NCBI GenBank assembly: GCA_017440065.1
Contig: JAFSHY010000078.1
Span: forward strand, 1 to 37,085
DNA: 37,085 nt
Source: Oscillospiraceae bacterium
Lineage (GTDB): Bacteria > Bacillota > Clostridia > Oscillospirales > Oscillospiraceae
Direction: 5' to 3'
In this document: positions 24,723 through 31,285 of the stretch, in pieces
Numbering within the stretch: position 1 is the first letter of the stretch
How the letters are laid out: the number at the start of each line of letters is the position of its first letter
Program-made: the position numbers and the translations under genes
Notes under the pieces: model-generated
What the model saw: the letters and a program-made list of their open reading frames with translations, nothing else
Told to the model about the DNA's origin: nothing
Databases searched by the model: none

Positions 24723-24755
24723 CTGCGGCGGTTGGCGAACTGCCATCCGCCGCAG
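24723..24755 (-). promoter_or_regulatory. Intra-operon hairpin between oppA and oppB
   Basis: Perfect 9-bp GC-rich stem CTGCGGCGG (24723-24731) / CCGCCGCAG (24747-24755), extended inside by a short GGC/GCC pairing. Only a short T stretch follows on the reverse strand, so it is more likely an mRNA-stabilising or partial-termination element than a full terminator. Confidence 0.65.
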
Positions 24756-24793
24756 GTGATGAGATTTAAAACGCGGATAAGGGATCTTACTGA

Positions 24794-26485
24794 TTACTCA
24801 GCGATCTTGTACAGCTTGTGGAAGTAGACGAACATGCCGGTGGAGGTGAACTGAGCCTCGTCCAGACCGCAGGTCTGGTTGGCGGCATAGTAGCCCCAGT
24901 TTCTGGGCTGGACAAGCCAAACGGCAGCGTCGGTCAGCTCGTGCTGAACGGCGGAGTAGGCTGCCTGACGATCTTCGTCGGTGGCGCCGGTCATACCGTC
25001 GATCCATGCCTGGTCCAGAGTTTCGCTTCTGTAGAAGCTGAAGAGGCTGGTGTTCAGGTAGTTGTCATAGTAGTTGGCGGGGTCGGGGCCGAGGGAAGAG
25101 TAGTTGCTGGACATCTGGTAGTTGCCTGCATCAACATTGTCAAGCCAGACGCTGTATTCCTGACCTTCGATGTTGAACTTGACGCCGGTGCCTTCGAACA
25201 TGGACTGCAGGATCATAGCGTTGAAGTCGTCGTAGCCTGCTTCGTAGATGTAGGTGACTTCGAGGAGCTGGCCGTCCTTTTCGTAGATGCCGTCCGCGTT
25301 CAGAGTCCAGCCGGATTCTTCAATCAGAGCCTTGGCCTTTTCCACATCGTGCTCGTAGTAGACGCAGGCATCCGGATCTTCGAAGCGCATATTGGCAACA
25401 AAACCCTTGTTGATTTCGCCCTGACCGCCGAAGGCCTGGTCAATGAAGAGCTGCTGGTCATAAATGTGGGAGAAGGCCTTACGGATGTTGACGTCGGAGA
25501 GGATGGGATCCTGGGTGTTCATGGAAATGCCGGAGTAGTTGGCGCCGTTGGTACGGGCGATCTGCATGCCTGCATCGACGGCTTCCTGATACTTGGAGCC
25601 CATCAGGAAGGTGAAGTCCAGTTCGCCGGTCTGCAGAGCGGTGAACATGGAGTTGCCGTCGGGGGCGATTCTCCAGTAGAGTTCGTCCAGATAAACTTCA
25701 TCCCAGAAGTATTCGTTGCGTTCGCACTTGATGTATTCGCCGATCTTGTATTCGGTGATCTTGAAGGGACCGCCGCAAACGATCTCGCCGGGGGTGGAGT
25801 TCACAGTGGTGGTGTGGAACTCTTCAGCGGGAACGTTTTCAAAGACGTGCTTGGGGATGATGAAGCAGTTGACTGCGTAGAAGTCAAAGATAGTGGGGTA
25901 GGGAACGGTGGTGGTGACGGTGTAGGTGTGGTCATCGACCTTCTCATAGACGGGAGTCTCGGAGAAGTACATGGTGTCAGCCTGGAAGATGAAATCGGTG
26001 AAGGTATCCTGGCGGAAGTACTCCATGGAGAAGATGATGTCGTCAACGGTGATGGGGGTGCCATCGGACCAGCCGGCATTTTCGCGGATCTTCATGGTCC
26101 AAACGAGACCGGTCTCATCCAGTTCCCAGCTTTCGAGCAGCAGGGGATACAGCTCGCCGCCCTTGTAGACGACCAGCTGAGGACCGCAGGTCCAGTAGTT
26201 GGAGCAGCCAACGGAGCCGTAGTCGGCATAGAAGTTGATGTTGATGGGGTCCATCCAGGTCTGCAGGATCAGCTGGCCGCCGAACTTGTCGTCGACTTCT
26301 GCGACGGCTTCGAATTCGAGGGCAACGTCCTCTTCGTTGGGGACAGCGGGGGTGTCTGCAGCGGGAGCGTCCGCGGCAGGCGCATCAGCGGCCTGATCAT
26401 CAGCAGCGGGTTCCTTCTTGGCGCCGCAGGCAACCATGGAAAGAACCATGATGAGAGCAAGCAGGAGAGCAAGCAGTTTCTTCAT
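24794..26485 (-). CDS. oppA: Oligopeptide-binding lipoprotein OppA (family 5 solute-binding protein)
   Basis: A 563-residue extracellular solute-binding protein family 5 member. The N-terminus is a lipoprotein signal (hydrophobic 4-16, lipobox SMVAC with Cys20), then a low-complexity Ala/Asp/Pro linker (about 27-50) that tethers the domain to the outer membrane face. The mature part has WTMKIRENAGWSDGTPIT, a typical SBP_5 stretch, at about residue 130. It captures peptides or peptide-like compounds for the OppBCDF transporter. The start has an AGGAGG ribosome binding site. No promoter is evident in the 47 bp separating it from the upstream C-S lyase gene, so it is probably transcribed with that gene. 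Confidence 0.92.
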   Translation of the reverse strand: MKKLLALLLALIMVLSMVACGAKKEPAADDQAADAPAADAPAADTPAVPNEEDVALEFEAVAEVDDKFGGQLILQTWMDPININFYADYGSVGCSNYWTCGPQLVVYKGGELYPLLLESWELDETGLVWTMKIRENAGWSDGTPITVDDIIFSMEYFRQDTFTDFIFQADTMYFSETPVYEKVDDHTYTVTTTVPYPTIFDFYAVNCFIIPKHVFENVPAEEFHTTTVNSTPGEIVCGGPFKITEYKIGEYIKCERNEYFWDEVYLDELYWRIAPDGNSMFTALQTGELDFTFLMGSKYQEAVDAGMQIARTNGANYSGISMNTQDPILSDVNIRKAFSHIYDQQLFIDQAFGGQGEINKGFVANMRFEDPDACVYYEHDVEKAKALIEESGWTLNADGIYEKDGQLLEVTYIYEAGYDDFNAMILQSMFEGTGVKFNIEGQEYSVWLDNVDAGNYQMSSNYSSLGPDPANYYDNYLNTSLFSFYRSETLDQAWIDGMTGATDEDRQAAYSAVQHELTDAAVWLVQPRNWGYYAANQTCGLDEAQFTSTGMFVYFHKLYKIAE

Positions 26486-26532
26486 TTTCTTTTCCTCCTA
26501 GGTAAAAGTGTGTTTTTATGAGCAAACGGTGG

Positions 26533-27717
26533 TTACTTCTGCAGCGAGAGGACCCAGTCGCGCAGCCTTCCCATGGCCGTGACCAGCACAGCCTTCGGGC
26601 AGGCGATATTCATGCGCACGAAGCAGGATCCGCCGATGCCGAAATAATATCCGTCATCCATAAACAAGTGAGCATCTTCCATCAGACCTTTTTCCAGAGC
26701 CTTTTCATCCAGCCCCAGCTGACGGAAATCCAGCCACATCAGATACGTGGCTTCCAGTTTGGTACACCGCACCTGCGGAATTTCGGTCTGCAGGAATTCG
26801 GTGACATAGCGAGCATTTTCCGCGATGGTGTCCACACATGCGCGGAGCCAGCTTTCGCCCTTGGTATAGGCCAGCTCCAGCGCCTTGAGGCCGAGCATAT
26901 TGGGGTCGGAGAAGCCCTCTCCGCGGCGGGTTTTGCGGAACCGGGAGCGGAGGTCTTCATCGGTGATGATGACATTGGAGGTATCAAGACCGGCCAGATT
27001 GAAGGCCTTGCTGGCGCCGGTGAAGGTCACGGTCCTTGCCGCGATCTCGGGGGAGAGGGTAGCGATAGGGTAGTGGCGGTAGCCGGGCATGGTGAGGTCT
27101 GCGTGGATCTCATCGGAAACGATGATGACGTCATGCTTGACGCAAAGCTCGCCGATCTTTGTCAGCTCTTCCTTCGTCCAGCAGCGTCCCACGGGGTTGT
27201 GGGGAGAGCAGAGCAGGATCATCTTGCAGTCTTCTCCGGCAAGCTGCTGCTCCAGCAGGCCAAAATCAATGGAGTAGACGCAGTCCTTTTCGACCAGCGG
27301 ATGGTCGATCAGCTTTCGGCCGGTGTTGCGGACGGAGCCGAGGAAGCCGGGCCAGGTGGGCTGCATCACGAGAACACCGTCGTCCTTTTCGGAATAGGCC
27401 ATGATGGCGGTGCAGAGGGCCGCGTGGATGCTGGGGTTGGGAACGATGGCGGAAACGTCAAATTCAAAACCGTAGCGGCGGGAGAACCATTCCTTCACGG
27501 TCTCAAAGTAGGCGGGCTGAGGATCATAGTAGGAAAGAACGGCCTTTCCGATGTAGTCGGTCAATCCCTGCTTGATCTCGGGCGCGTTGTCAAATTCCAT
27601 TTCGGCATTGGAAAGCGGAACGATGGAGCTGTCCGTGATGCCGTATTTCTTCATTTCCTCCCATTTGGTGGAGCCGGTGCCGAAGCGGTTCAGCACCGTG
27701 GTAAAATCGTATTGCAT
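26533..27717 (-). CDS. MalY/PatB-type PLP-dependent C-S lyase (cystathionine beta-lyase-like aminotransferase)
   Basis: A 394-residue fold-type I PLP enzyme of the MalY/PatB group. It starts MQYDFTTVLNRFGTGSTKWE, matching the group's substrate-entry N-terminus, and has PLSNAEMEFDNAPEI, CSPHNPVGRCWT near 170-181, SDEIHADL with Asp202, and Lys237 in FTGASKAFNLAGL as PLP lysine. Members cleave C-S bonds in cystathionine, cysteine S-conjugates or cysteine (beta-elimination to pyruvate, ammonia and a thiol); some are plain aminotransferases. It is the first gene of the long opp-TldD operon, which hints that the imported compound contains a sulfur-linked cysteine (inference). Two operator-like repeats lie upstream. 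Confidence 0.87.
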   Translation of the reverse strand: MQYDFTTVLNRFGTGSTKWEEMKKYGITDSSIVPLSNAEMEFDNAPEIKQGLTDYIGKAVLSYYDPQPAYFETVKEWFSRRYGFEFDVSAIVPNPSIHAALCTAIMAYSEKDDGVLVMQPTWPGFLGSVRNTGRKLIDHPLVEKDCVYSIDFGLLEQQLAGEDCKMILLCSPHNPVGRCWTKEELTKIGELCVKHDVIIVSDEIHADLTMPGYRHYPIATLSPEIAARTVTFTGASKAFNLAGLDTSNVIITDEDLRSRFRKTRRGEGFSDPNMLGLKALELAYTKGESWLRACVDTIAENARYVTEFLQTEIPQVRCTKLEATYLMWLDFRQLGLDEKALEKGLMEDAHLFMDDGYYFGIGGSCFVRMNIACPKAVLVTAMGRLRDWVLSLQK

Positions 27718-27733
27718 ATCTATCCCCTTACAA

Positions 27734-27752
27734 TCATTTAGCTGCTTAACTA
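27734..27752. promoter_or_regulatory. Putative MarR operator, proximal copy
   Basis: TCATTTAGCTGCTTAACTA, 17 bp upstream of the C-S lyase start. It shares TTTAG..GCTTAACTA with the distal copy 90 bp away. Its position just before the ribosome binding site would suit repression. The MarR gene next door is the obvious candidate regulator (inference). Confidence 0.55.
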
Positions 27753-27798
27753 TTTGAGGCCCTGTTACGAAACTTCGGGCAGTATTTCTATCTCAGGT

Positions 27799-27815
27799 AT
27801 CCGTGCGTCACGGAT
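27799..27815. promoter_or_regulatory. 17-bp hairpin/palindrome between the two operator-like sites
   Basis: ATCCGTG (27799-27805) / CACGGAT (27809-27815) around a 3-nt CGT. In the untranslated region upstream of the C-S lyase gene; it may be an RNA hairpin or a second protein site. Confidence 0.45.
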
Positions 27816-27823
27816 GCGGGAAC

Positions 27824-27842
27824 TAGTTTAGACGCTTAACTA
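27824..27842. promoter_or_regulatory. Putative MarR operator, distal copy
   Basis: TAGTTTAGACGCTTAACTA is a 19-bp near-palindrome: 7 of 9 base pairs match around the central base, with TAGTT/AACTA outer arms. It repeats at 27734-27752. This size and symmetry are typical for MarR-family dimers. Confidence 0.6.
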
Positions 27843-27885
27843 AATCCGCACAAAAAAGCCGAACCCCGATCGATTCTGTAAATAA

Positions 27886-28380
27886 TCAAATCGAGTCGTC
27901 CTCTTCTGCAAAGATGGTCAAATACGCGTTGACAACGCGGAAGAAGGAATCGAGGTCACGGTCGCTGCAGTGCTTCAGCAGCTCTTCAAAGGTTTCTGTA
28001 ACCTCGATGGAATCGTATGCTCCGTGGGCGCGGTTCAGCTCCAGCCCACGATCAGTGGGGTAAAGCTGTACGACACGTCCGTCGGTTTCGGAGTATTTGC
28101 GGTAGGTGTAGCCCATGCCTTCCAGTTTTTTGACAGTCTGGGAGATGGCGCTCTTGGTGCGGTTGGCTTCTTCAGCCAGCTCAGAAACCGTGATGCCTGG
28201 GCGGTTCGCGATGCGGAGCAGGATATGGGCTTCCACCATGCTGACGAATTCGCCGGTGCCGTAATCCTTTTTCTCCATGGCGAAATCGTGATAGAGCATG
28301 ACGAAGCGGAACAGTGTATCCGCCTTCTCATCCAGCGATGCCATGATCTCCTGTCTGATGTCTTCGACGCGTTCCTGCAT
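27886..28380 (-). CDS. MarR family transcriptional regulator
   Basis: A 164-residue winged-helix regulator. The MarR DNA-binding domain is seen as SMVEAHILLRIANRPGITVSELAEEANRTKSAISQTVKKLEGMGYTYR (about 47-95), followed by a wing with the DGRVVQLYPTDRG pattern. Flanking helices would form the dimer interface. MarR proteins usually repress adjacent genes until a small phenolic, peptide-like or oxidising ligand binds. It lies immediately upstream of the C-S lyase/opp/TldD operon on the same strand, with operator-like repeats between, so it is the likely regulator of that operon. The start at 28380 follows AGGAGG (28386-28391). Confidence 0.9.
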   Translation of the reverse strand: MQERVEDIRQEIMASLDEKADTLFRFVMLYHDFAMEKKDYGTGEFVSMVEAHILLRIANRPGITVSELAEEANRTKSAISQTVKKLEGMGYTYRKYSETDGRVVQLYPTDRGLELNRAHGAYDSIEVTETFEELLKHCSDRDLDSFFRVVNAYLTIFAEEDDSI

Positions 28381-28401
28381 ACTCCGCCTCCTGTTTCCCC
28401 A

Positions 28402-28430
28402 ATCATACAGGCTTTTTCAGTATTTGTCAA
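28402..28430 (-). promoter_or_regulatory. Promoter of the MarR gene
   Basis: Reverse strand TTGACA (28425-28430), 17-bp spacer, TATGAT (28402-28407). Directly upstream of the -35 lies TTTAGCGAATTAGA (reverse strand), which loosely recalls the TTTAG..CTAA operator-like sites near 27.8 kb and could allow autoregulation. Confidence 0.8.
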
Positions 28431-28507
28431 TCTAATTCGCTAAAGAATCAATGACTTGTTTCGCTTTATTTTTCGGTGCGGCAGGATGCGGCGGCAGGCG
28501 GGAACTG

Positions 28508-29410
28508 TCAGCCGCCGTATCTGCGTTCAGCTGCCGTGTCCAGCCGACAGGCCGTTTCGATGAACTCTGCCGGCAGGTAGGCATTGGCAGCTTTGATCCA
28601 GCGGTCTGCCGCCGCTTCTCCGTTTCGGAGGTAGAATGCCCATGCGATGGAGCCGGTGATGGCGGCAACGGTATCGGTGTCGCCGCCGATGGAAACGGCG
28701 TTGCGGATGGCGTCCTCAAAGCTTTCGGACTCCAAAAACGCGATGATGGACTGGGGAACGGTACCCTGGCAGGTCTCGTTAAAGCGGTAAGTCCTGCGGA
28801 TCTCATCAATGGATTCCCGCAGCGGATAGAAATGCGCTTCCGTACAGGCGCGGATCTCATCCTTGCTGCTGCCGGTCTTTGCAAGGAAGATCGCGGCTGC
28901 CACGGCCTGCGCGCCCTTGATGCCTTCGGGGTGGTCATGGGTCACGGCCGCGGAGATCTCCGCCAGCTCCAGCGCTTCTTGCATGGTTTCGGCATAAATG
29001 GCGCAGGCGGAAACACGCATGGCGGAGCCGTTGCCGAAGCTGCGGTAGGGCTGCGGATCGGGACTTCTCAGCCAATCGGCAAATCTTCCGCCGTAGCCGC
29101 CCTGCGGATAGGGGTATTCCCGTCCCAGCCGCTGCATTTCCGCCACCATAGCCGCAGGAAGAGCGGAAAGATCCTCCGTGTTCAGCAGCGCGTTTGCCAC
29201 CGCAACGGTCATCACCGTGTCATCCGTAAAGCTGCAGCCCTTGGAGAACATGGGAAAATCCTTATGGCGGATGTTGTCAAATTCGTATTTGGAGCCGACG
29301 ATATCGCCGATCATGGCGCCGTACAGCAGCGGAGTGCTGCCGGTTTTGGAGTTGAGGACGTTTGCGTCTGCGGGTTTGTGCCGAACGGCGGGCTTTGTGA
29401 AGCAAGTCAT
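28508..29410 (-). CDS. ADP-ribosylglycohydrolase family protein
   Basis: A 300-residue ADP-ribosylglycohydrolase (DraG/ARH fold). The two acidic metal-binding motifs are intact: FTDDTVM (residues 61-67) and GGDTDTVAAI (242-251), with GAMIGDIVGSKYE at 31-43, FGNGSAMRVS at 125-134 and THDHPEGIKGA at 157-167. Such enzymes remove ADP-ribose from proteins or small molecules using two Mg ions. The ATG at 29410 is supported by AAAGGAGA 8 bp upstream; an in-frame TTG at 29428 is less likely. It is divergent from the HD hydrolase gene, sharing a 159-bp regulatory region. Confidence 0.88.
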   Translation of the reverse strand: MTCFTKPAVRHKPADANVLNSKTGSTPLLYGAMIGDIVGSKYEFDNIRHKDFPMFSKGCSFTDDTVMTVAVANALLNTEDLSALPAAMVAEMQRLGREYPYPQGGYGGRFADWLRSPDPQPYRSFGNGSAMRVSACAIYAETMQEALELAEISAAVTHDHPEGIKGAQAVAAAIFLAKTGSSKDEIRACTEAHFYPLRESIDEIRRTYRFNETCQGTVPQSIIAFLESESFEDAIRNAVSIGGDTDTVAAITGSIAWAFYLRNGEAAADRWIKAANAYLPAEFIETACRLDTAAERRYGG

Positions 29411-29493
29411 GGATGGGTCTCCTTTCAAGGGAAGACGGATTCGGGACGGAGGAATTGCAGTCTCCGTTGAAAAATTCGGAACGGAACGGTATT

Positions 29494-29511
29494 TGTCCGT
29501 TTCATCGGACA
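29494..29511. promoter_or_regulatory. Operator-like palindrome in the divergent promoter region
   Basis: TGTCCG (29494-29499) / CGGACA (29506-29511) around TTTCAT. The central TTTCAT is exactly the predicted -35 box of the plus-strand promoter, so a protein bound here would block the HD hydrolase promoter. Confidence 0.45.
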
Positions 29512-29528
29512 GGCAGATATGGTATCAT
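29500..29528 (+). promoter_or_regulatory. Possible promoter of the HD hydrolase gene
   Basis: TTTCAT (29500-29505), 17-bp spacer, TATCAT (29523-29528). Both boxes are imperfect; the leader would be about 35 nt. Confidence 0.5.
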
Positions 29529-29541
29529 GATCTTATAAAAC

Positions 29542-29570
29542 AGTATAAAGGAAGATCGGAGGTTCTGCAA
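29542..29570 (-). promoter_or_regulatory. Possible promoter of the ADP-ribosylglycohydrolase gene
   Basis: Reverse strand TTGCAG (29565-29570), 17-bp spacer, TATACT (29542-29547). It overlaps the start region of the HD hydrolase gene, so the two transcripts would overlap at their 5' ends by about 10 nt or be mutually exclusive. Confidence 0.55.
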
Positions 29571-30130
29571 TGGGAGAATTATTGGATCGGGCGATCGTTT
29601 ACGCGGTCAAAGCCCACGAAGGTCAGTTCCGAAAAGGGACGGATATCCCGTATATCCTGCATCCGTTGGAAGCCGCGGCGATCGTTGGCACGATGACGGC
29701 GGACGAAGCGGTGATCGCGGGTGCGGTGCTGCATGATGCGGTGGAGGATACGGATGCCACGGTGGAGGAGATCCGGGAACGGTTCGGAGAACGGGTGGCG
29801 GCGCTTGTAGCTGCGGAAAGCGAAGATAAGCGCAGCGACCTGCCCGCCGCCTCCACATGGAAGCTGCGGAAGCAGGAAACGCTTGCGCATCTCGCATCCG
29901 CGCCTGTGGATGTGAAGATGATCACTTTAGGAGATAAGCTGTCCAATATCCGCGCGATCCATCGGGATCATCAGCGCATCGGAGATGACCTGTGGCAGCG
30001 GTTCAATCAGAAGGACAAGCGGGAGCATTGGTGGTACTATAACGGGATCGCGGAATGTCTGCATGAACTTCGCAGCCATCAGGCCTATCGGGAATACCGC
30101 GAGCTGATCCGCCTGACGTTCGAAGGGTGA
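29570..30130 (+). CDS. HD-domain hydrolase, SpoT/MESH1-like
   Basis: A 186-residue HD-domain protein resembling the hydrolase part of RelA/SpoT and stand-alone MESH1-type small alarmone hydrolases. Metal and catalytic residues: H31 in YILHPLEAA, H55-D56 in LHDAVEDT with E59 and D60, and D122 in LGDKLSN. No synthetase, TGS or ACT domain follows, so it is a hydrolase only; (p)ppGpp or a related nucleotide is the expected substrate by family. GGAGG precedes the ATG. It is monocistronic, with a terminator following. Divergent to an ADP-ribosylglycohydrolase, it may belong to a nucleotide-stress pair (inference). Confidence 0.83.
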   Translation: MGELLDRAIVYAVKAHEGQFRKGTDIPYILHPLEAAAIVGTMTADEAVIAGAVLHDAVEDTDATVEEIRERFGERVAALVAAESEDKRSDLPAASTWKLRKQETLAHLASAPVDVKMITLGDKLSNIRAIHRDHQRIGDDLWQRFNQKDKREHWWYYNGIAECLHELRSHQAYREYRELIRLTFEG

Positions 30131-30140
30131 TCCGGAAAGA

Positions 30141-30172
30141 AAAGCGGAAACGGCAGACGCCGTTTCCGCTTT
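30141..30172 (+). terminator. Terminator after the HD hydrolase gene
   Basis: Perfect 14-bp stem AAAGCGGAAACGGC (30141-30154) / GCCGTTTCCGCTTT (30159-30172) with an AGAC loop, 10 bp after the stop; the T-tail is short (TTTATCTGTTT). Confidence 0.8.
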
Positions 30173-30224
30173 ATCTGTTTGGGTCAGCTCTCAATTGAGT
30201 TACGGTTTTAAATAGTTTTATTTG

Positions 30225-30287
30225 GTTTCACTCAAAAAAATGAAACTATGAAACGGAAAGTGAAACTCTCTTTTGTGAAACTGAAAC
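30225..30287. repeat. Cluster of TGAAAC hexamers
   Basis: Five direct TGAAAC copies (30241, 30249, 30261, 30276, 30282) and one inverted GTTTCA (30225) within 63 bp of AT-rich DNA between the HD hydrolase terminator and the lipoprotein stop. Spacing is irregular (8, 12, 15 and 6 bp). Confidence 0.6.
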
Positions 30288-30304
30288 GATGCTAAGTCTT
30301 TATT

Positions 30305-30811
30305 TCATTTCAAGCTATAGTTAAAATACTGATTTACCAAATCCGTATAGTAATTCAATGAACTGAAGGATCCCCAAAATGACAGAACGGTTCCGTCCGA
30401 GGTATATTCACCTATATAACCGGCATAACTGGTTTCTGCGTAGTTTGCCCAAATAATCAAGAAGTTACCATTTTCGTAATTGAGTCTTATACAAACATCC
30501 TTTGGGGAATTGTACGCATAATATGTATGAAGTATATCGGTATTTGAAAATGAATCTAAGAATTCTGTTGTTTTTTCTGAAGGTAAGGATTCAAGAACCG
30601 TTGCGTTAGCAGGAACAAATGGCATCAACTTGTCAAATTGATCAGGTACCCAACTGGAAAAATGTTTTTGATTTGGGTTTGCATATTGGACAAGCTCGAT
30701 ATTGACAACATTGTTTAATGATTCTTTATCAATTGAGAACGAGCCTGGGTCGCAAGCACTCAGCAAAACAAATACTATTATTAAAAGCACAAGGGAAATC
30801 ATTCTTTTCAT
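30305..30811 (-). CDS. Orphan lipoprotein, unknown function, atypical AT-rich composition
   Basis: A 168-residue protein with a lipoprotein signal (hydrophobic segment, lipobox LLSAC with Cys20), so it is secreted and anchored to the membrane. The mature part is rich in Asn, Tyr, Ser and Phe and has no motif I recognise. The gene is much more AT-rich than its neighbours and uses A/T-ending codons, which suggests acquisition from another source. AAGGAGC upstream of the ATG is present twice in a tandem repeat. It has its own promoter and lies near tRNA-Pro, whose 3' end is duplicated between them. Confidence 0.75.
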   Translation of the reverse strand: MKRMISLVLLIIVFVLLSACDPGSFSIDKESLNNVVNIELVQYANPNQKHFSSWVPDQFDKLMPFVPANATVLESLPSEKTTEFLDSFSNTDILHTYYAYNSPKDVCIRLNYENGNFLIIWANYAETSYAGYIGEYTSDGTVLSFWGSFSSLNYYTDLVNQYFNYSLK

Positions 30812-30818
30812 AATAAAA

Positions 30819-30844
30819 ATGCTCCTTATAAAGATGCTCCTTAT
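30819..30844 (-). repeat. Tandem duplication containing the ribosome binding site
   Basis: ATGCTCCTTAT occurs twice 15 bp apart (30819-30829 and 30834-30844). On the reverse strand each copy reads ATAAGGAGCAT, so the lipoprotein mRNA carries two Shine-Dalgarno sequences, the inner one nearer the ATG at 30811. Confidence 0.7.
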
Positions 30845-30861
30845 GACAAAAGCATATAAAC

Positions 30862-30890
30862 ACTATATCAAATAACACTCTAATCCTCAA
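30862..30890 (-). promoter_or_regulatory. Promoter of the lipoprotein gene
   Basis: Reverse strand TTGAGG (30885-30890), 17-bp spacer, TATAGT (30862-30867). Confidence 0.6.
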
Positions 30891-30941
30891 GTAGTTGATA
30901 AAATAGCAATATGGCTTCGTATCAAAATCATCGTGCTTCTT

Positions 30942-30972
30942 TGGCTCGAGTGCCGAGATTCGAACTCGGGGC
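30942..30972 (-). pseudogene. Duplicated 3' end of tRNA-Pro (T-arm and acceptor strand with CCA)
   Basis: A 26-nt stretch (30947-30972) is identical to the 3' part of the intact tRNA-Pro at 31099-31124, followed by a discriminator and CCA. No matching 5' acceptor, D-arm or anticodon arm precedes it; instead there is a 10-bp hairpin. This looks like an integration scar (att-type duplication) or a recombination remnant. Confidence 0.6.
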
Positions 30973-31001
30973 AGCCTGCCGCTTCGCGCTACAGGCTGCC
31001 C
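30969..31001. repeat. Hairpin GGGCAGCCTG...CAGGCTGCCC
   Basis: Perfect 10-bp stem, arms 30969-30978 and 30992-31001, 13-nt loop. It abuts the tRNA-Pro 3' fragment. Function unknown. Confidence 0.6.
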
Positions 31002-31019
31002 GTTAGGCCGCCATTGTAA

Positions 31020-31037
31020 TCAAGAGGCCCCGAGTTC
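31020..31037 (+). repeat. Inverted 18-nt fragment of tRNA-Pro
   Basis: TCAAGAGGCCCCGAGTTC on the plus strand equals the sense sequence of tRNA-Pro from anticodon stem to T-arm (reverse strand 31114-31131). It is thus an inverted copy of tRNA sequence 77 bp from the original. Confidence 0.55.
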
Positions 31038-31056
31038 TCTCTGAAGCCTGCAAAAG

Positions 31057-31094
31057 AAAAAACCGGAAATCACAAAAGTGATTTCCGGTTTTTT
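31057..31094 (-). terminator. Terminator of tRNA-Pro
   Basis: Perfect 17-bp inverted repeat with AAAA loop (arms 31057-31073 and 31078-31094; core CCGGAAATCAC/GTGATTTCCGG) ending on the reverse strand in six T. It begins at the 3' end of the tRNA. Confidence 0.9.
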
Positions 31095-31170
31095 GGTCCG
31101 AGTGCCGAGATTCGAACTCGGGGCCTCTTGAACCCCATTCAAGCGCGATACCAAACTTCGCCACACCCGG
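31094..31170 (-). tRNA. tRNA-Pro (anticodon GGG)
   Basis: On the reverse strand: acceptor CCGGGTG paired with CACTCGG (one G-T), D-arm GCGA/TCGC, anticodon arm CTTGA/TCAAG around loop ATGGGGT with anticodon GGG, T-arm CCGAG-TTCGAAT-CTCGG, discriminator A and encoded CCA. All cloverleaf elements are complete. It has its own promoter and terminator. It decodes CCC/CCU proline codons. Confidence 0.92.
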
Positions 31171-31191
31171 GTGCTTGATTTCAGCTCGGTT

Positions 31192-31220
31192 ATAATAGCA
31201 CACCTTTTCGGTTTTTGCAA
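31192..31220 (-). promoter_or_regulatory. Promoter of tRNA-Pro
   Basis: Reverse strand TTGCAA (31215-31220), 17-bp spacer, TATTAT (31192-31197), about 15-20 bp upstream of the mature 5' end. Confidence 0.75.
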
Positions 31221-31240
31221 GTACTTTTTTTAAAATTTTG

Positions 31241-31276
31241 AAGAAAAAACAGCCGCTTGTAAAAACGGCTGTTTTT
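31241..31276 (-). terminator. Terminator of the inorganic diphosphatase gene
   Basis: Stem AAAAACAGCCG (31245-31255) / CGGCTGTTTTT (31266-31276), 10-nt loop, T-rich tail on the reverse strand; 10 bp past the stop. Confidence 0.85.
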
Positions 31277-31285
31277 GTTCGGGTT

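Noticed and set aside
27755..27822. Riboswitch (TPP-like CTGAGA and CCCGAA pieces) upstream of the C-S lyase gene
   Set aside because: The pieces are not in the order or spacing of the thi-box, and the 3' half of the motif is missing.
27843..27885. Terminator after the MarR gene
   Set aside because: There is a T-run on the reverse strand, but only a weak 5-bp stem precedes it, so read-through into the operon is possible.
30942..31037. A second tRNA gene next to tRNA-Pro
   Set aside because: Only the T-arm, acceptor strand and CCA are present; no D-arm, anticodon arm or matching 5' acceptor can be folded.
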